DNA from: Leptospira broomii serovar Hurstbridge str. 5399
GTDB lineage: Bacteria > Spirochaetota > Leptospiria > Leptospirales > Leptospiraceae
Direction: 5' to 3'
Length of the DNA: 64,000 bases
Assembly (NCBI RefSeq): GCF_000243715.2
Contig: NZ_AHMO02000008.1
Coordinates: 793,001 to 857,000 of the forward strand
Part shown: piece by piece, positions 18,014 to 27,731 of the stretch
How positions within the stretch are numbered: position 1 is the first letter of the stretch
How the letters are laid out: each line of letters begins with the position of its first letter
Program-made: the position numbers and the translations under genes
The notes under the pieces: model-generated
Seen by the model: only the letters and a program-made list of their open reading frames with translations
Database searches by the model: none
Told to the model about the DNA's origin: nothing

Positions 18014-18970
18014 ATGGATTTTCTCGCTTTAACTTCCCCTAAAGTTTATTCGTTCGTAATTCGCTCCCGGATTCTTTTTCTCTATTCCTCGCCTGAAGAG
18101 GTAATCGAGACGCTTATTAAAAGATTACCGATAAGCGTAAGGACGGAAGCGGAAACGGACGCAAAACTATATCGATCCTATTTAGAAAAGCTGAATGTTT
18201 TTATCGTAAGCTATTATGACCCGATTTACCCTCGCTATCTTCGGGAAATCTACGACCCTCCTCCCAATTTGTTTTGTATGGGAGATCCGTCCGTTCTAGA
18301 CAGGAACCTGCTTGCAGTCGTAGGAACTCGGTCTCCGTCCCCGGTGACTCGCCTAGCTTGTAAAAATTTAACGTCTACGATATCATCGCGAGGTTACCAA
18401 GGAATCGTTTCGGGACTCGCAATCGGCGTCGATGCTTCCGCTATGGAACATGCTTTGGAAAATAATCTTTCCGTTCTCGGCGTGATGGGAACCGGACCCG
18501 ACCGGGAATATCCGCACGAGAACAAAAATTTGTATCGAAAAATGAAAACCACCGAGGGAGCTCTTGTCGTAACCGAATACCCACCCGGATTTCAAATCAG
18601 AAAATATGCTTTTCCGAGAAGAAACAGAATCATCACAGGTATCAGCGATTCTTTGCTCGTTATGGAAGCGCCCGAAAAAAGCGGAGCGGTTTCTTCAGCT
18701 TTTAGTGCAGTCTCGCAGAATAGGGAAGTTTATATTTTCGATCATCCGGCTCAATTTTCCAATCAAGGCGGAAAAAAATTGTTATCGGACGGTGCGAATA
18801 AAATTCTTTTTCCACTTTTCTCCGGACGAAAAGAAAAGTTCTTTCACGCAAACGACATTTTACCTACTAATTTTCAGGACCTGCCGGCAACGCTCAGCCG
18901 TCTTGGAAAAGAGACGTTGGACGGCAATTGGATTGATTTAGGAAATGGGTTTCTAAGATCCGAAACATAG
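18014..18970 (+). CDS. dprA: DNA-processing protein DprA (Smf)
   Basis: A 318-residue cytoplasmic protein that loads RecA on incoming single-stranded DNA in transformable bacteria. The DprA Rossmann core is clear: NLFCMGDPS, AVVGTRSPSPVTR, IVSGLAIGVDASAMEHAL, GVMGTGPDREYP and FPRRNRIITGISDSLLVMEA. No C-terminal winged-helix domain is evident. DprA is widespread in bacteria not known to be competent, so it does not prove natural transformation here. The carboxylase homologue starts 12 bases downstream. Confidence 0.95.
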   Translation: MDFLALTSPKVYSFVIRSRILFLYSSPEEVIETLIKRLPISVRTEAETDAKLYRSYLEKLNVFIVSYYDPIYPRYLREIYDPPPNLFCMGDPSVLDRNLLAVVGTRSPSPVTRLACKNLTSTISSRGYQGIVSGLAIGVDASAMEHALENNLSVLGVMGTGPDREYPHENKNLYRKMKTTEGALVVTEYPPGFQIRKYAFPRRNRIITGISDSLLVMEAPEKSGAVSSAFSAVSQNREVYIFDHPAQFSNQGGKKLLSDGANKILFPLFSGRKEKFFHANDILPTNFQDLPATLSRLGKETLDGNWIDLGNGFLRSET

Positions 18971-18982
18971 GAATCGGTACGA

Positions 18983-20485
18983 ATGAAATCGATGTCTTCA
19001 TTATTAAATAAGATTCGAACGGAGCTATCGGGTAATTCGCCTGCATGGTCGGTGGGTTTATTTAGATTTGTCTTTGGAATTCTTTTGTCCTTCCTAGCGT
19101 TGAGATATCTCGCATACGATTGGGTGGAAAAATATTTTTTGCAGCCCGAATTCCATTTCAAATATTACGGATTCTATTGGGTTCCGGTACTGCCGAGCTG
19201 GTTATTATATACTCTCTTCTGGACATTGATTCTAGCCGGAATAGGAATCTCTCTTGGGATACTCTATAGAATTTGTCTTATCATATATCTGATCGGTTTT
19301 CTTTATTTCAATTTACTAGATGTATCCACCTATTTAAACCATTATTATTTAGTCGTCCTCTTGCTTTGGATTATGATCTGGATTCCTGCGGATCGATGCC
19401 TATCAGTCTCTCACTTCTTGCAGACTTATAGAACCGGACGCTGGTCAAATCCAAAGATCCAAAATTGGTCGCTCTGGCTTTTGCGATTTCAGATAGGTTG
19501 CGTTTATTTTTTCGGCGGGCTGGCAAAGATCGTCCCGGATTGGCTTTTTCATGCCCAACCTTTAAGAATTTGGTTGATTCGGAACACCGATTTTCCGGTA
19601 CTCGGAAAGTTCTTTACATATCCCATTGCCGGTTACGTTTTCAGTTATGCCGGATTATTATTCGATCTCTTCGTTCCGTTCCTTCTTTTAAAGGCGAAAT
19701 TTCGTATATGGGCGTATTGTCTCGTGATTATTTTTCACGCGCTGACTTGGAAACTTTTCCCGATCGGAATGTTCCCCTGGATAATGTCGCTTTCAGCCAC
19801 ACTTTTCTTTTCTCCGTCCTGGCCGTTAAAGCTCAGAAACTTTCTAAAAAAAAGGGGAATCTTTCCTTACGGCGAACTAAGAAATCTTTTCCAAGAAGTG
19901 TGGCAAAAATTGCCGATTCCATTTCGCTTCAATTCGGCGGGATTTTTTCTAAAAGCGCTTCTTTACCTGGAAAAACCTGATCTCTGGGGACGTAATCTAT
20001 ATTATAAATTTCCAAAGTATGATCCAAAAACGATTAATAAAATAGGAACCTTGTTCTGGTCCATTTATATTCTACTGCAGATTTTTTTCCCGTTAAGGCA
20101 TTTTTTATACCCTGGAAACAACCTTTGGACAGAACAAGGATTCCGATTCGCATGGCATATAATGTTGATTCAAAAAAACGGAATCGCATCTTTTCGGGTA
20201 ACGAATTTAAGATCGGGAGAAGTCCACTTCGTTCTTCCCGAATCGCATCTCACCGAATTTCAAAAAACCATGATGAGCACCCAGCCGGATTTGATTCTAC
20301 AATTCGCTCATTATTTGGGTGAAAAAGAGAGAAAGAAAACCGGCGACGATGTCGCTGTATACGCCGACATAACCGTTTCTTTAAACGGGGAAAAAAGTAG
20401 AACATTCATTGATCCTACAAGAGACCTTATGAAAGTTAAAGACGGGTTTTCGAATAAAGATTGGATTCTTTCGGACGAAAAATAG
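18983..20485 (+). CDS. Vitamin K-dependent gamma-carboxylase homologue (HTTM family)
   Basis: The 500-residue protein has multiple membrane helices in its first 310 residues and a soluble C-terminal part. Several segments match animal gamma-glutamyl carboxylase: YLNHYYLVVLLLWIMIW, then FFGGLAKIVPDW, whose Lys182 aligns with catalytic Lys218 of the human enzyme. The C-terminal WTEQGFRFAWHIML and ITVSLNGEKSRTFIDPTRDL also match. Leptospira is known to have acquired such a gene, and published work on it suggested altered activity. The protein is shorter than the animal enzyme (about 758 residues). It follows dprA by 12 bases. Its natural substrate is unknown. Confidence 0.93.
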   Translation: MKSMSSLLNKIRTELSGNSPAWSVGLFRFVFGILLSFLALRYLAYDWVEKYFLQPEFHFKYYGFYWVPVLPSWLLYTLFWTLILAGIGISLGILYRICLIIYLIGFLYFNLLDVSTYLNHYYLVVLLLWIMIWIPADRCLSVSHFLQTYRTGRWSNPKIQNWSLWLLRFQIGCVYFFGGLAKIVPDWLFHAQPLRIWLIRNTDFPVLGKFFTYPIAGYVFSYAGLLFDLFVPFLLLKAKFRIWAYCLVIIFHALTWKLFPIGMFPWIMSLSATLFFSPSWPLKLRNFLKKRGIFPYGELRNLFQEVWQKLPIPFRFNSAGFFLKALLYLEKPDLWGRNLYYKFPKYDPKTINKIGTLFWSIYILLQIFFPLRHFLYPGNNLWTEQGFRFAWHIMLIQKNGIASFRVTNLRSGEVHFVLPESHLTEFQKTMMSTQPDLILQFAHYLGEKERKKTGDDVAVYADITVSLNGEKSRTFIDPTRDLMKVKDGFSNKDWILSDEK

Positions 20486-20825
20486 ATCCTCTTTTTCCCG
20501 TTCAAAATTCTGGAAAAATATTCCGAAGTCAAAACTATTTAATTTGCCACACCTTTGTGTCGCACGTCATTCGACGTTTCATGAATCGCAAGCAAGCCTT
20601 CGCGTCTTTTCTTAGAAAAAAAATCTCGAACTATACTTAAGTGATACTCGATTCAAGAATGTATGTCTCTTTAAGAAAATATAATAGAAAAATAACCTAT
20701 CGTTTCTATTATAAACGTATAATCCTTTTAATTTATTTTTTTGTGAAGTACTATATACCGGAAAATCGTCCGATTAAATACTACGGCGTTAATTAGGGAG
20801 AAATTAATCCGAAAAGAGAAATAGA
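20486..20825. promoter_or_regulatory. AT-rich leader and promoter region of the large Ig-like gene
   Basis: No gene was seen. The last 60 bases carry TTAATT-AGGGAG-AAATTAA at about 20790-20807, a small hairpin that places a GGGAG in its loop. Further 5' lies AT-rich sequence suited to a promoter. Sites are not precise enough to name -35 and -10 boxes. Confidence 0.3.
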
Positions 20826-23800
20826 ATGTACAGCATTATCGAAAATACAAAGCGAGCAAGCTTTCCAATCCTTTTATTTTTCCTGCTCGAAGGATGCGCC
20901 GCATGGCCCTTACTTACGGGTGCCGTCGGACTAGCAGCCGGGAAAACGGGAAGCGGGCCTCTCTTTTTTTTGCCGGGGAGCGCAACTTCCCAACCGGCCA
21001 CGCTGAATAGAGTCGAAATCTCTTCCCCCTACTCAAGCCTTGCTAAAACGACCACGATTCCTCTAAAAGCCACTGCGATTTATTCGGATAACACGAATGC
21101 AGATATAACCGGCGATGCAAATTGGTCGTCCGCGGATTCTTCCGTGATTCAAATGCTTTCGGGAGGAGCGGCTCAAGGAATGCGAGTCGGCTCTACCACG
21201 ATAACCATCGAATACCAAGGCAAGACAGCCCAGATTCAACTTACCGTTTCTCCGGCACCGCTATCCACTTTAACGATAACTTGTACCGATCAGAATTCAA
21301 ATCTTCCCAAGGGATCTTCTCGACAATGTTCTCTTACAGGAAATTTTGCGGATGGAACGACTCAGGATTTAACTCTCGATCCGAACACTACTTGGAGCAT
21401 CTCGAATTCTTCCATTGCAACCGTCGATACAAATGGATTAGTACATGGAGTTACGGTCGGTTCAACTTCGATTCGCGCAGGATACCAAGGGCTTACAGCG
21501 AGTTTACCCTTATCAATCAGCCAAGCGTCCCTTGTTGCTATCTCGGTGACACCTATCAATTCCTCATTGCCGTTAGGCAAAACCCAGCAATTCACGGCCA
21601 CAGGAACCTATTCGGATAATTCCACTCAGAATATAACTTCGCAAGTAACCTGGACATCCTCCGACACTTCGATTGCTCAAATCGGAAATGCGCCCGGAAA
21701 CAAAGGGTTTCTTTCGACTCAAGCGCAGGGAAGTGCAACAATTACGGCGGCTCTGGGATCTATCAACAATCAAACTCAGATTACAGTTACTGCGGCCCTA
21801 TTGGAGAGTATTTCGATTACCCCTGCAAATCCTTCTATCGCTAAAGGTCGTACCCTCAACCTCGTAGCTACAGGGATATTCACGGATGGTAGTAGTTCCA
21901 CGATTACCACACAGGTGACCTGGTCGAGCGACAACGCTGGCTTCGTCTCCGTAGATAACGGCGCCGGACTCGAAGGACGCGCAACCGCGGTGAATGTCGG
22001 AACAGCTAACGTAACTGCTGCAATCGGTGGAATTTCTTCAACAGTATCTTTCCAGGTAACCGCGGCAGTTTTGACTTCCATTCAAGTAACACCCGACGAC
22101 TCGTCGATTCCGAGAGGAACTTCGACAACCGTTCTTGCATCGGGAATTTACTCGGACGGCACTTCTCAAAATATCAGCGACCAGGTTTCCTGGATGACTT
22201 CTAATACGTCCACACTTCAATTAGGATCGTTAAACGGCGTTCCGAAAAAAGGAGTTCTTTCCCCAAATACTGGAAGTTTCGGCTCCGCGCGAATTACCGC
22301 AACGTTAGGTAGTATCAGCGGATACGCGGATATTACGGTTACTTCCGCAAGGTTAATCTCGATTCAAGTTGACCCGACAACTCCTAGTGTCGCCAAGGGA
22401 TTGACGAAAAACTTTACGGCAACCGGTACCTACACCGATGCTACGACTCAGGACCTTACCACTCAGGTTACTTGGGCTTCTTCGAGTACAGGTATTGCAG
22501 TAATCAGCAACGCGTCGGGCGCCCAAGGAACGGCTACGGGGCTATCGATCGGAACTTCTAATATCACGGCTATTCTCGGATCCGTAACTTCTCCGGTAAA
22601 CACATTGACCGTCACAGCGGCAACCTTGCGAAGCATCACGATCACTCCTTCCCTACCGAGTATACCTAAAGGAAGAAGTCAGAATTTAATCGCGACCGGA
22701 ACTTATTCCGACGGAAGCACTTCCGATCTTACGACCCAAGCGACTTGGACGAGCTCGGATTCTTCGATCGCAGTAGTTGACAACACTAGCGGAAATCAAG
22801 GTAAGACTTCGGGTATTTCACAAGGCAGCGTTTCAATCGGCGCCGCTATCGGTTCCATTTCGGGTGCAGTCACATTCACTGTGACGAGCGCCATATTAGA
22901 TTCGATCCAAGTTTCCATCGACGATTCTTCGATCGCAAAAGGAACTTCCACCCGAGCGGAAGCGGTAGGAATTTACTCCGACGGAACTCATTCGAACGTA
23001 AGCGACCAAGTCGTTTGGACTTCTTCTCAAACCTCGATCATTCAACTCGGTATTCTCTTATCAGGACCTAAAAAGCAACTGAACTCTCCAAGTAGCGGTA
23101 GCCAAGGATCTTCGAGAATCACGGCGACTTTAAATTCCATTAGCGGATACGCGGATCTTTCCGTCACTGCACCGCGTTTAGTCTCGATTCAAGTGGATCC
23201 GACCAATCCGACGGTAGCGGACGGCTTGACTAAGAATTTCACCGCCACCGGAACCTATACGGACCGATCGGTACAAGATCTAACGTCGCAAGTTACTTGG
23301 ATTTCATCAAACACAAACGTCGCGACGATCAGTAACGTCTCCGGCGCCCAAGGGACTGCAACTACCTTACAAACTGGAACTTCGAATATTACCGCCCAAT
23401 CAGGATCCGTCGTATCACCGGTTAGCGTACTTACAGTCGGAGCCGCGACTTTAGTTAGCATTACGATCGCTCCTTCTCCGACATTAAGTATTTCTAAAGG
23501 ATTAACTCGGAATTTTACCGCAACCGGGCATTACTCGGATAACTCGACTCAGGATATAACGACTCAAGTAACCTGGTCCTCTTTTGATCAAACAAAAGCG
23601 ACTGTAAGTAATGCAGCCGGAACTCAGGGAACATTAACCGCATTATTGGAAGGGAGCACACAAATTTCCGCCACTCTAAATTCGATCCAAAGTTCCGATA
23701 CGGCAGTCACCGTAACTGCCGCAGTACTTCAATCGATTCAAGTTACGCCTGCAAACTCGAATCTTCCTAAAGGAAATACGACCGGATTTACCGCAAACGG

Positions 23801-26615
23801 CGTGTATTCGGATGGAACGACATTGGATATGACAACTCAAGTCACTTGGAGTTCATCCAATACCGCCTCCGTAACAATTAGCAATGGGAACGGGAAACAA
23901 GGGACGGCAACTGCTGTGGCTATAGGATCGGCGACAATTTCAGCCCAATCCGGATCCGTAACTGGATCAACCACATTAACTGTAACCGCGGCAGTATTAG
24001 TTTCCATATCGGTTGCTCCGAACGGTTCATCGGTTTATACCGGAAACACGAAGAATTTTACCGCAACCGGAACCTATTCCGACTCAAGCACACAGGATTT
24101 AACCTCTCAAGCGGTTTGGGCTTCATCCGACACTAGTAAAGCCACGATCAGCAATGCTAACGGAACCCAAGGTCAAGTTACCGGGGTAGCTGCAGGAACA
24201 GTAACGATATCTGCGACGTTCGGAAGCGTTAGCGGAAATACCTCTTTGACCGTTGTATATCTGGATACGACACCGCCGACTGTATTAAATACAGTATCTC
24301 TCGGCCCGACGACGGTACGAGTCACGTACTCGGAATCGGTGAATGCGGCTCAAGCTACGACTGCTTCCAATTATAAACTCGCATTGACCTCTTCGGTCAG
24401 CGGATCTTGTTCTGACAATAGTAATTTCTCTTCGAGTTCTGCGCTCGGTATTTCATCGGTAACCGGAACCGGATCCATATTTACGATTACATTGTCTAGC
24501 TCTCAGGTTTCCGGAACAAGTTATACGTTGATTGTAAACAAATCGGGAGTTCAAGATTTATCGGCGATTCCGAATTCGCTCGCATGTCCGAATTACGGGG
24601 ATTTTATAGGACAGGAGCAACTCAAAGTTAGCTCTGCTACTTGCGCTTCAACCTCGTCAGTCGTTCTCAATTTTTCCAAGCCGGTACTTTCCGGAAACAA
24701 TTCTTCGGGGTCCGCGGAATGTAGTAACAGTACGGAATGTGCCAATCGCTATAAATTCGTCGGAACGACTGATCTGGGATCGATTTCTTCCGCGAAAATT
24801 CTAGATGGAACTGTATGTAACGGAACTCCCGCAGACGCCGCAAAAGTTTGCATTACCCACGCCCTACTCCAAACCGGAGCTCAATATACGATCATATCGG
24901 CCAATGCTGTCGACGGGGATGGATTCGATAATAGTAGTTGGGGATCCGTGCGCGACGCGGGAAATTCCGAAAACGTCCAAGCCTCTCCGAGGGACAGGGC
25001 CACCTTTTCAGGTTGCGGAACGTCTCCTGTGAATTTTTCGGACGGTCCGGTATCGGTAGACCCGAACGGATCCACGTTCGGTTATCTAGCCGACTTTAAT
25101 AGCAAGATTTACACCGGACCGAACAACGGTGGAAACGGTGCACTGAGATTTGCGTATGACGGCTCGGTTCCGGAATCGGTTCAATTTACGTTCACGCAAG
25201 ATACGATTGTCCAAAACACAGGCTCGGGAGACAATCCAAGGACCAGTACGAATTCCGCAACAAGTCGAGAAAATAGCATAGCAGTTCCTCCTTACGTTAC
25301 CTTGGGACATTCGGGATGTACTGCCAATGACGCGACTCTTACAAACGGATGCGGGCCGGATAATGAGAGTGGTCGCGGGGTATTTACGACCGGCACTTTG
25401 AGCGGGTCGTCTTACATATTCATTGCTGCAGCGAGAACCACTCCCGACGGTAGCGGAAACTATTATTTCGATTACTTATACTACTCTTCGGATACTTCCT
25501 CAAACCTAGGATTCAAATACATCGATATGTCGACGATTACGGGAACCGTGACTGCCGGCACTTCCGCAATTACGGTTCAAAACGATCGAGTCTTTCCGGG
25601 GTTTGCAAAACCGAATTATAATGGAACTTCGGGATTTAATGCACCTGATTTCGGTTTTATAAGTTTTAATTCCGCCGATTCCGGTACCGGTAATTGTACG
25701 GCAGGTTCCAATTGTGACGCCTACGATGGAAGCAAGGGTAGAAGGATCCGAATTGATTACATGCCGTATTTTGGCGGGGCCTCCAGTTCCGGAGGAAATA
25801 ATGCCAGCCCGAACTGGGCCTATTATGTAGGGGTCGATTCTCTCTTCGTGTTTAATAACCGAATTTATGCTGCAAACGGCGGCCTACATGCGGTCGGCCA
25901 TAACGGATCCATAATACGTTCTAATACCGCGGATCCTACAACTGCCTGCTCCTCGCATGATACATGCGCGAACTGGACTGAAATCGGACCAAGAGCAAAT
26001 AGCAAATGGCATAATAGCGCCACCAATAATTGGTTCTCTCTGGAACTCGTCAAATTCTACGATCTGATTCCGGCCGATCGTGCATTTGCGCAGTTCGCCG
26101 AATTTAACGGAAATTTATATGTGACACGTACCCTTTGCGTCCAGGGAACTCAAGCTACGGATTTTAGAACCGGTGCAGGAACGGTCGCAGGATGTACCGA
26201 TGGAACGGATACGAATCGAAGAGCACAGCTCTGGAAATGCGATCCTACGATAACTGGGAGTGCGACCGACTGTGATTCCGGGGATTGGAGCGTCGTTGCG
26301 GACGATGGAACAGGTCTCACGAATTTCGGAGATTCTACGAACCGCACAATCACCATGGTAGCTAAAAACGGTTCTTACTTATACGTAGGGTTCGATAACC
26401 CATCGGGAGCTCGAATTTATCGGACTAATACCACAAGCCCAGGTAGCTCCTCCTCATCCTGGACTCAAGTGGCCGGAAATGGATTAACGGATTCTACGAA
26501 TGTCCAACAGATATTCTCCGCCGTTTCCGTCCCTGTCGGAGGTTTGAATTACTTGTATCTGAGCGTCGGTAAAAACAATACTCCGGTCCGAGTTTATAGG
26601 CAACAGAACCAATGA
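20826..26615 (+). CDS. Giant Ig-like (Big_2) repeat surface lipoprotein
   Basis: The 1929-residue protein has a signal peptide ending LLEGC (Cys24), so it is a predicted lipoprotein. Residues about 60-1143 comprise twelve Ig-like domains of 88-95 residues. Each has a start such as SIQVTPANSNLPKG, a middle FTATGTYSDGSTQD and an end such as ITAALGSI..VTVTAA. A further Ig-like strand set (TTPPTVLNTVSLGPTTVRVTYSE) follows. The last ~700 residues are a cysteine-containing module without recognised family, perhaps a propeller. It resembles LigA/LigB in layout but is not clearly orthologous. A surface or adhesive role is inferred. Two Bor-like lipoprotein genes overlap its 3' end. Confidence 0.92.
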   Translation: MYSIIENTKRASFPILLFFLLEGCAAWPLLTGAVGLAAGKTGSGPLFFLPGSATSQPATLNRVEISSPYSSLAKTTTIPLKATAIYSDNTNADITGDANWSSADSSVIQMLSGGAAQGMRVGSTTITIEYQGKTAQIQLTVSPAPLSTLTITCTDQNSNLPKGSSRQCSLTGNFADGTTQDLTLDPNTTWSISNSSIATVDTNGLVHGVTVGSTSIRAGYQGLTASLPLSISQASLVAISVTPINSSLPLGKTQQFTATGTYSDNSTQNITSQVTWTSSDTSIAQIGNAPGNKGFLSTQAQGSATITAALGSINNQTQITVTAALLESISITPANPSIAKGRTLNLVATGIFTDGSSSTITTQVTWSSDNAGFVSVDNGAGLEGRATAVNVGTANVTAAIGGISSTVSFQVTAAVLTSIQVTPDDSSIPRGTSTTVLASGIYSDGTSQNISDQVSWMTSNTSTLQLGSLNGVPKKGVLSPNTGSFGSARITATLGSISGYADITVTSARLISIQVDPTTPSVAKGLTKNFTATGTYTDATTQDLTTQVTWASSSTGIAVISNASGAQGTATGLSIGTSNITAILGSVTSPVNTLTVTAATLRSITITPSLPSIPKGRSQNLIATGTYSDGSTSDLTTQATWTSSDSSIAVVDNTSGNQGKTSGISQGSVSIGAAIGSISGAVTFTVTSAILDSIQVSIDDSSIAKGTSTRAEAVGIYSDGTHSNVSDQVVWTSSQTSIIQLGILLSGPKKQLNSPSSGSQGSSRITATLNSISGYADLSVTAPRLVSIQVDPTNPTVADGLTKNFTATGTYTDRSVQDLTSQVTWISSNTNVATISNVSGAQGTATTLQTGTSNITAQSGSVVSPVSVLTVGAATLVSITIAPSPTLSISKGLTRNFTATGHYSDNSTQDITTQVTWSSFDQTKATVSNAAGTQGTLTALLEGSTQISATLNSIQSSDTAVTVTAAVLQSIQVTPANSNLPKGNTTGFTANGVYSDGTTLDMTTQVTWSSSNTASVTISNGNGKQGTATAVAIGSATISAQSGSVTGSTTLTVTAAVLVSISVAPNGSSVYTGNTKNFTATGTYSDSSTQDLTSQAVWASSDTSKATISNANGTQGQVTGVAAGTVTISATFGSVSGNTSLTVVYLDTTPPTVLNTVSLGPTTVRVTYSESVNAAQATTASNYKLALTSSVSGSCSDNSNFSSSSALGISSVTGTGSIFTITLSSSQVSGTSYTLIVNKSGVQDLSAIPNSLACPNYGDFIGQEQLKVSSATCASTSSVVLNFSKPVLSGNNSSGSAECSNSTECANRYKFVGTTDLGSISSAKILDGTVCNGTPADAAKVCITHALLQTGAQYTIISANAVDGDGFDNSSWGSVRDAGNSENVQASPRDRATFSGCGTSPVNFSDGPVSVDPNGSTFGYLADFNSKIYTGPNNGGNGALRFAYDGSVPESVQFTFTQDTIVQNTGSGDNPRTSTNSATSRENSIAVPPYVTLGHSGCTANDATLTNGCGPDNESGRGVFTTGTLSGSSYIFIAAARTTPDGSGNYYFDYLYYSSDTSSNLGFKYIDMSTITGTVTAGTSAITVQNDRVFPGFAKPNYNGTSGFNAPDFGFISFNSADSGTGNCTAGSNCDAYDGSKGRRIRIDYMPYFGGASSSGGNNASPNWAYYVGVDSLFVFNNRIYAANGGLHAVGHNGSIIRSNTADPTTACSSHDTCANWTEIGPRANSKWHNSATNNWFSLELVKFYDLIPADRAFAQFAEFNGNLYVTRTLCVQGTQATDFRTGAGTVAGCTDGTDTNRRAQLWKCDPTITGSATDCDSGDWSVVADDGTGLTNFGDSTNRTITMVAKNGSYLYVGFDNPSGARIYRTNTTSPGSSSSSWTQVAGNGLTDSTNVQQIFSAVSVPVGGLNYLYLSVGKNNTPVRVYRQQNQ
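21797..23447 (+). repeat. Tandem duplication of a three-Ig-domain block
   Basis: Domains 4-5-6 (21797-22622) and 7-8-9 (22623-23447) are two successive blocks of about 825 bases. Equivalent positions match better between blocks than within them: an unusual GPKK...SP insertion followed by GSISGYADI marks domains 5 and 8 only, and VDPT(T/N)P marks 6 and 9 only. Bases have diverged, so the duplication is not recent. Confidence 0.75.
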
Positions 26616-26989
26616 GAATCCAATCGCACAAAATATTCGGCTTCATATGGCTACTAATTCTACTCCTGGGATCTTGCAGACATGCGATGGTGGTTTATCC
26701 CCCGATGACTCCGGAAGCTTGTCGCACTTCGATTACCTCGCGGGAATGTAAGAAAGCTCTCGAACTCCGAAATGCCGATCAGAACCAAACAAGCGAGAAA
26801 CATAGGATTGTACAAGATTATTACTTTTTCGGAATCTATCCGGGCGCACGGGTTCTTGACACGGCAAAATTTTGTCCTAAAGGTCCCAAATTGGTCCATC
26901 AATATACGAGTTTTTGGAACGGGGTTTGGGAGCAGCTAAGCTTTACCGTATATTCACCTCAGACAGTGGAGATAGAATGTTATCTTTAA
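26612..26989 (+). CDS. Bor-like lipoprotein, copy 1
   Basis: This 125-residue product overlaps the stop of the giant Ig-like gene by four bases (ATGA). A signal peptide ends in the lipobox LGSC (Cys22). The mature part has a Bor/Iss-like pattern: YYFFGIYPG, then LDTAKFCPKGPKLVHQ, then FTVYSPQTVEIEC. The pair of cysteines matches the CGG and terminal C of phage lambda Bor. Bor and Iss are surface lipoproteins linked to serum resistance in Escherichia coli. Function in Leptospira is not known, and similarity is partial. Coupling to the surface protein suggests shared expression. Confidence 0.75.
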   Translation: MRIQSHKIFGFIWLLILLLGSCRHAMVVYPPMTPEACRTSITSRECKKALELRNADQNQTSEKHRIVQDYYFFGIYPGARVLDTAKFCPKGPKLVHQYTSFWNGVWEQLSFTVYSPQTVEIECYL

Positions 26990-27288
26990 AATACTTTCTC
27001 TGTTTATTCACCGCAGCGGTGCTTCTTTTTAATTGCCATTCAACGATCCTGGTGCATAAGGAAGCGGACTCCCCTCCGGCCTCTTTGGCGAAGGACGCAC
27101 CTGACCGGAAATTTCGCCAAGCGAGCTTTTTATTTGGAATTTACCCTTCTGGATCTGCGGCGGAAGTGTCTTGCACAAACTCGCATCCGGAAGTCCGACT
27201 GGTGACCGGATTTCTGGATTCCGTCATTCATTTTTTGATCGGACCTTTTTACACTACCAAGACCGTCGAAGTGCGCTGTAAAAAATAA
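26977..27288 (+). CDS. Bor-like lipoprotein, copy 2
   Basis: The best start is the ATG at 26977 (MLSLKYFL), 13 bases inside the preceding gene; upstream in-frame sequence belongs to that gene. The 103-residue product has a signal peptide with lipobox LFNC (Cys20). It shares the core FLFGIYPSGSAAEVSC, FLDSVIHFLIGPFYTTKTVEVRC with copy 1, so the two are tandem paralogues. All three genes from 20826 to 27288 overlap and are presumably one transcript. Confidence 0.75.
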   Translation: MLSLKYFLCLFTAAVLLFNCHSTILVHKEADSPPASLAKDAPDRKFRQASFLFGIYPSGSAAEVSCTNSHPEVRLVTGFLDSVIHFLIGPFYTTKTVEVRCKK

Positions 27289-27731
27289 CAGTGTCCTCTG
27301 TAGCATTTCTAACTTCGAGCAGCTTCAGTCCTCTGACCTCTGTCTTCTGCACGTGAGGAGTTCACGGGGGACCCTGAGTTCGGAGAGCCGACTTCACTTA
27401 ATAAACCCTGTCCTCAGTCTTCTGAAAGAGTTCCACAAGGACGGGACCCGGAGAGTAGAATTTACTTAAAAAACCCCGCCCTGTGGGTGGGGGCCGGAGC
27501 GAAGCGGTGGAAAAATTCCTCTACCGCAAAACGATTCCCCCGACAACAATTTTTTCAAAATGAATTTGGTAGGAGCTCCTGCAGAGCCGTGAGCCCGGAG
27601 ATCTGTCCTTTGCGAGTGGGCGCAATATTTTATACATGGAATCGATTTGACTTAAGGCAGCAATCCCTCTACCTTCTAACCCCTCGAATAGTACTGGCAT
27701 AACTGTTCGAATTCTATTTTAATAGAAAGCC
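27289..27731. repeat. Repeat-rich gap with dispersed element copy C
   Basis: Holds two related passages with CCTCTGTCTTCTG/CCTCAGTCTTCTG words (27336-27440) and the hairpin CCCCGCC-CTGT-GGGTGGGGG (27474-27493). It also has GGTAGGAGCTCCTGC with a GGAGCTCC core at 27572-27579. This is the third locus with hairpin followed by core. No gene was recognised. Confidence 0.55.

Noticed and set aside
22463..23461. Minus-strand frames inside the Ig-like gene
   Set aside because: Valine-rich mirror translations of the Ig repeats; they recur with the repeat period.
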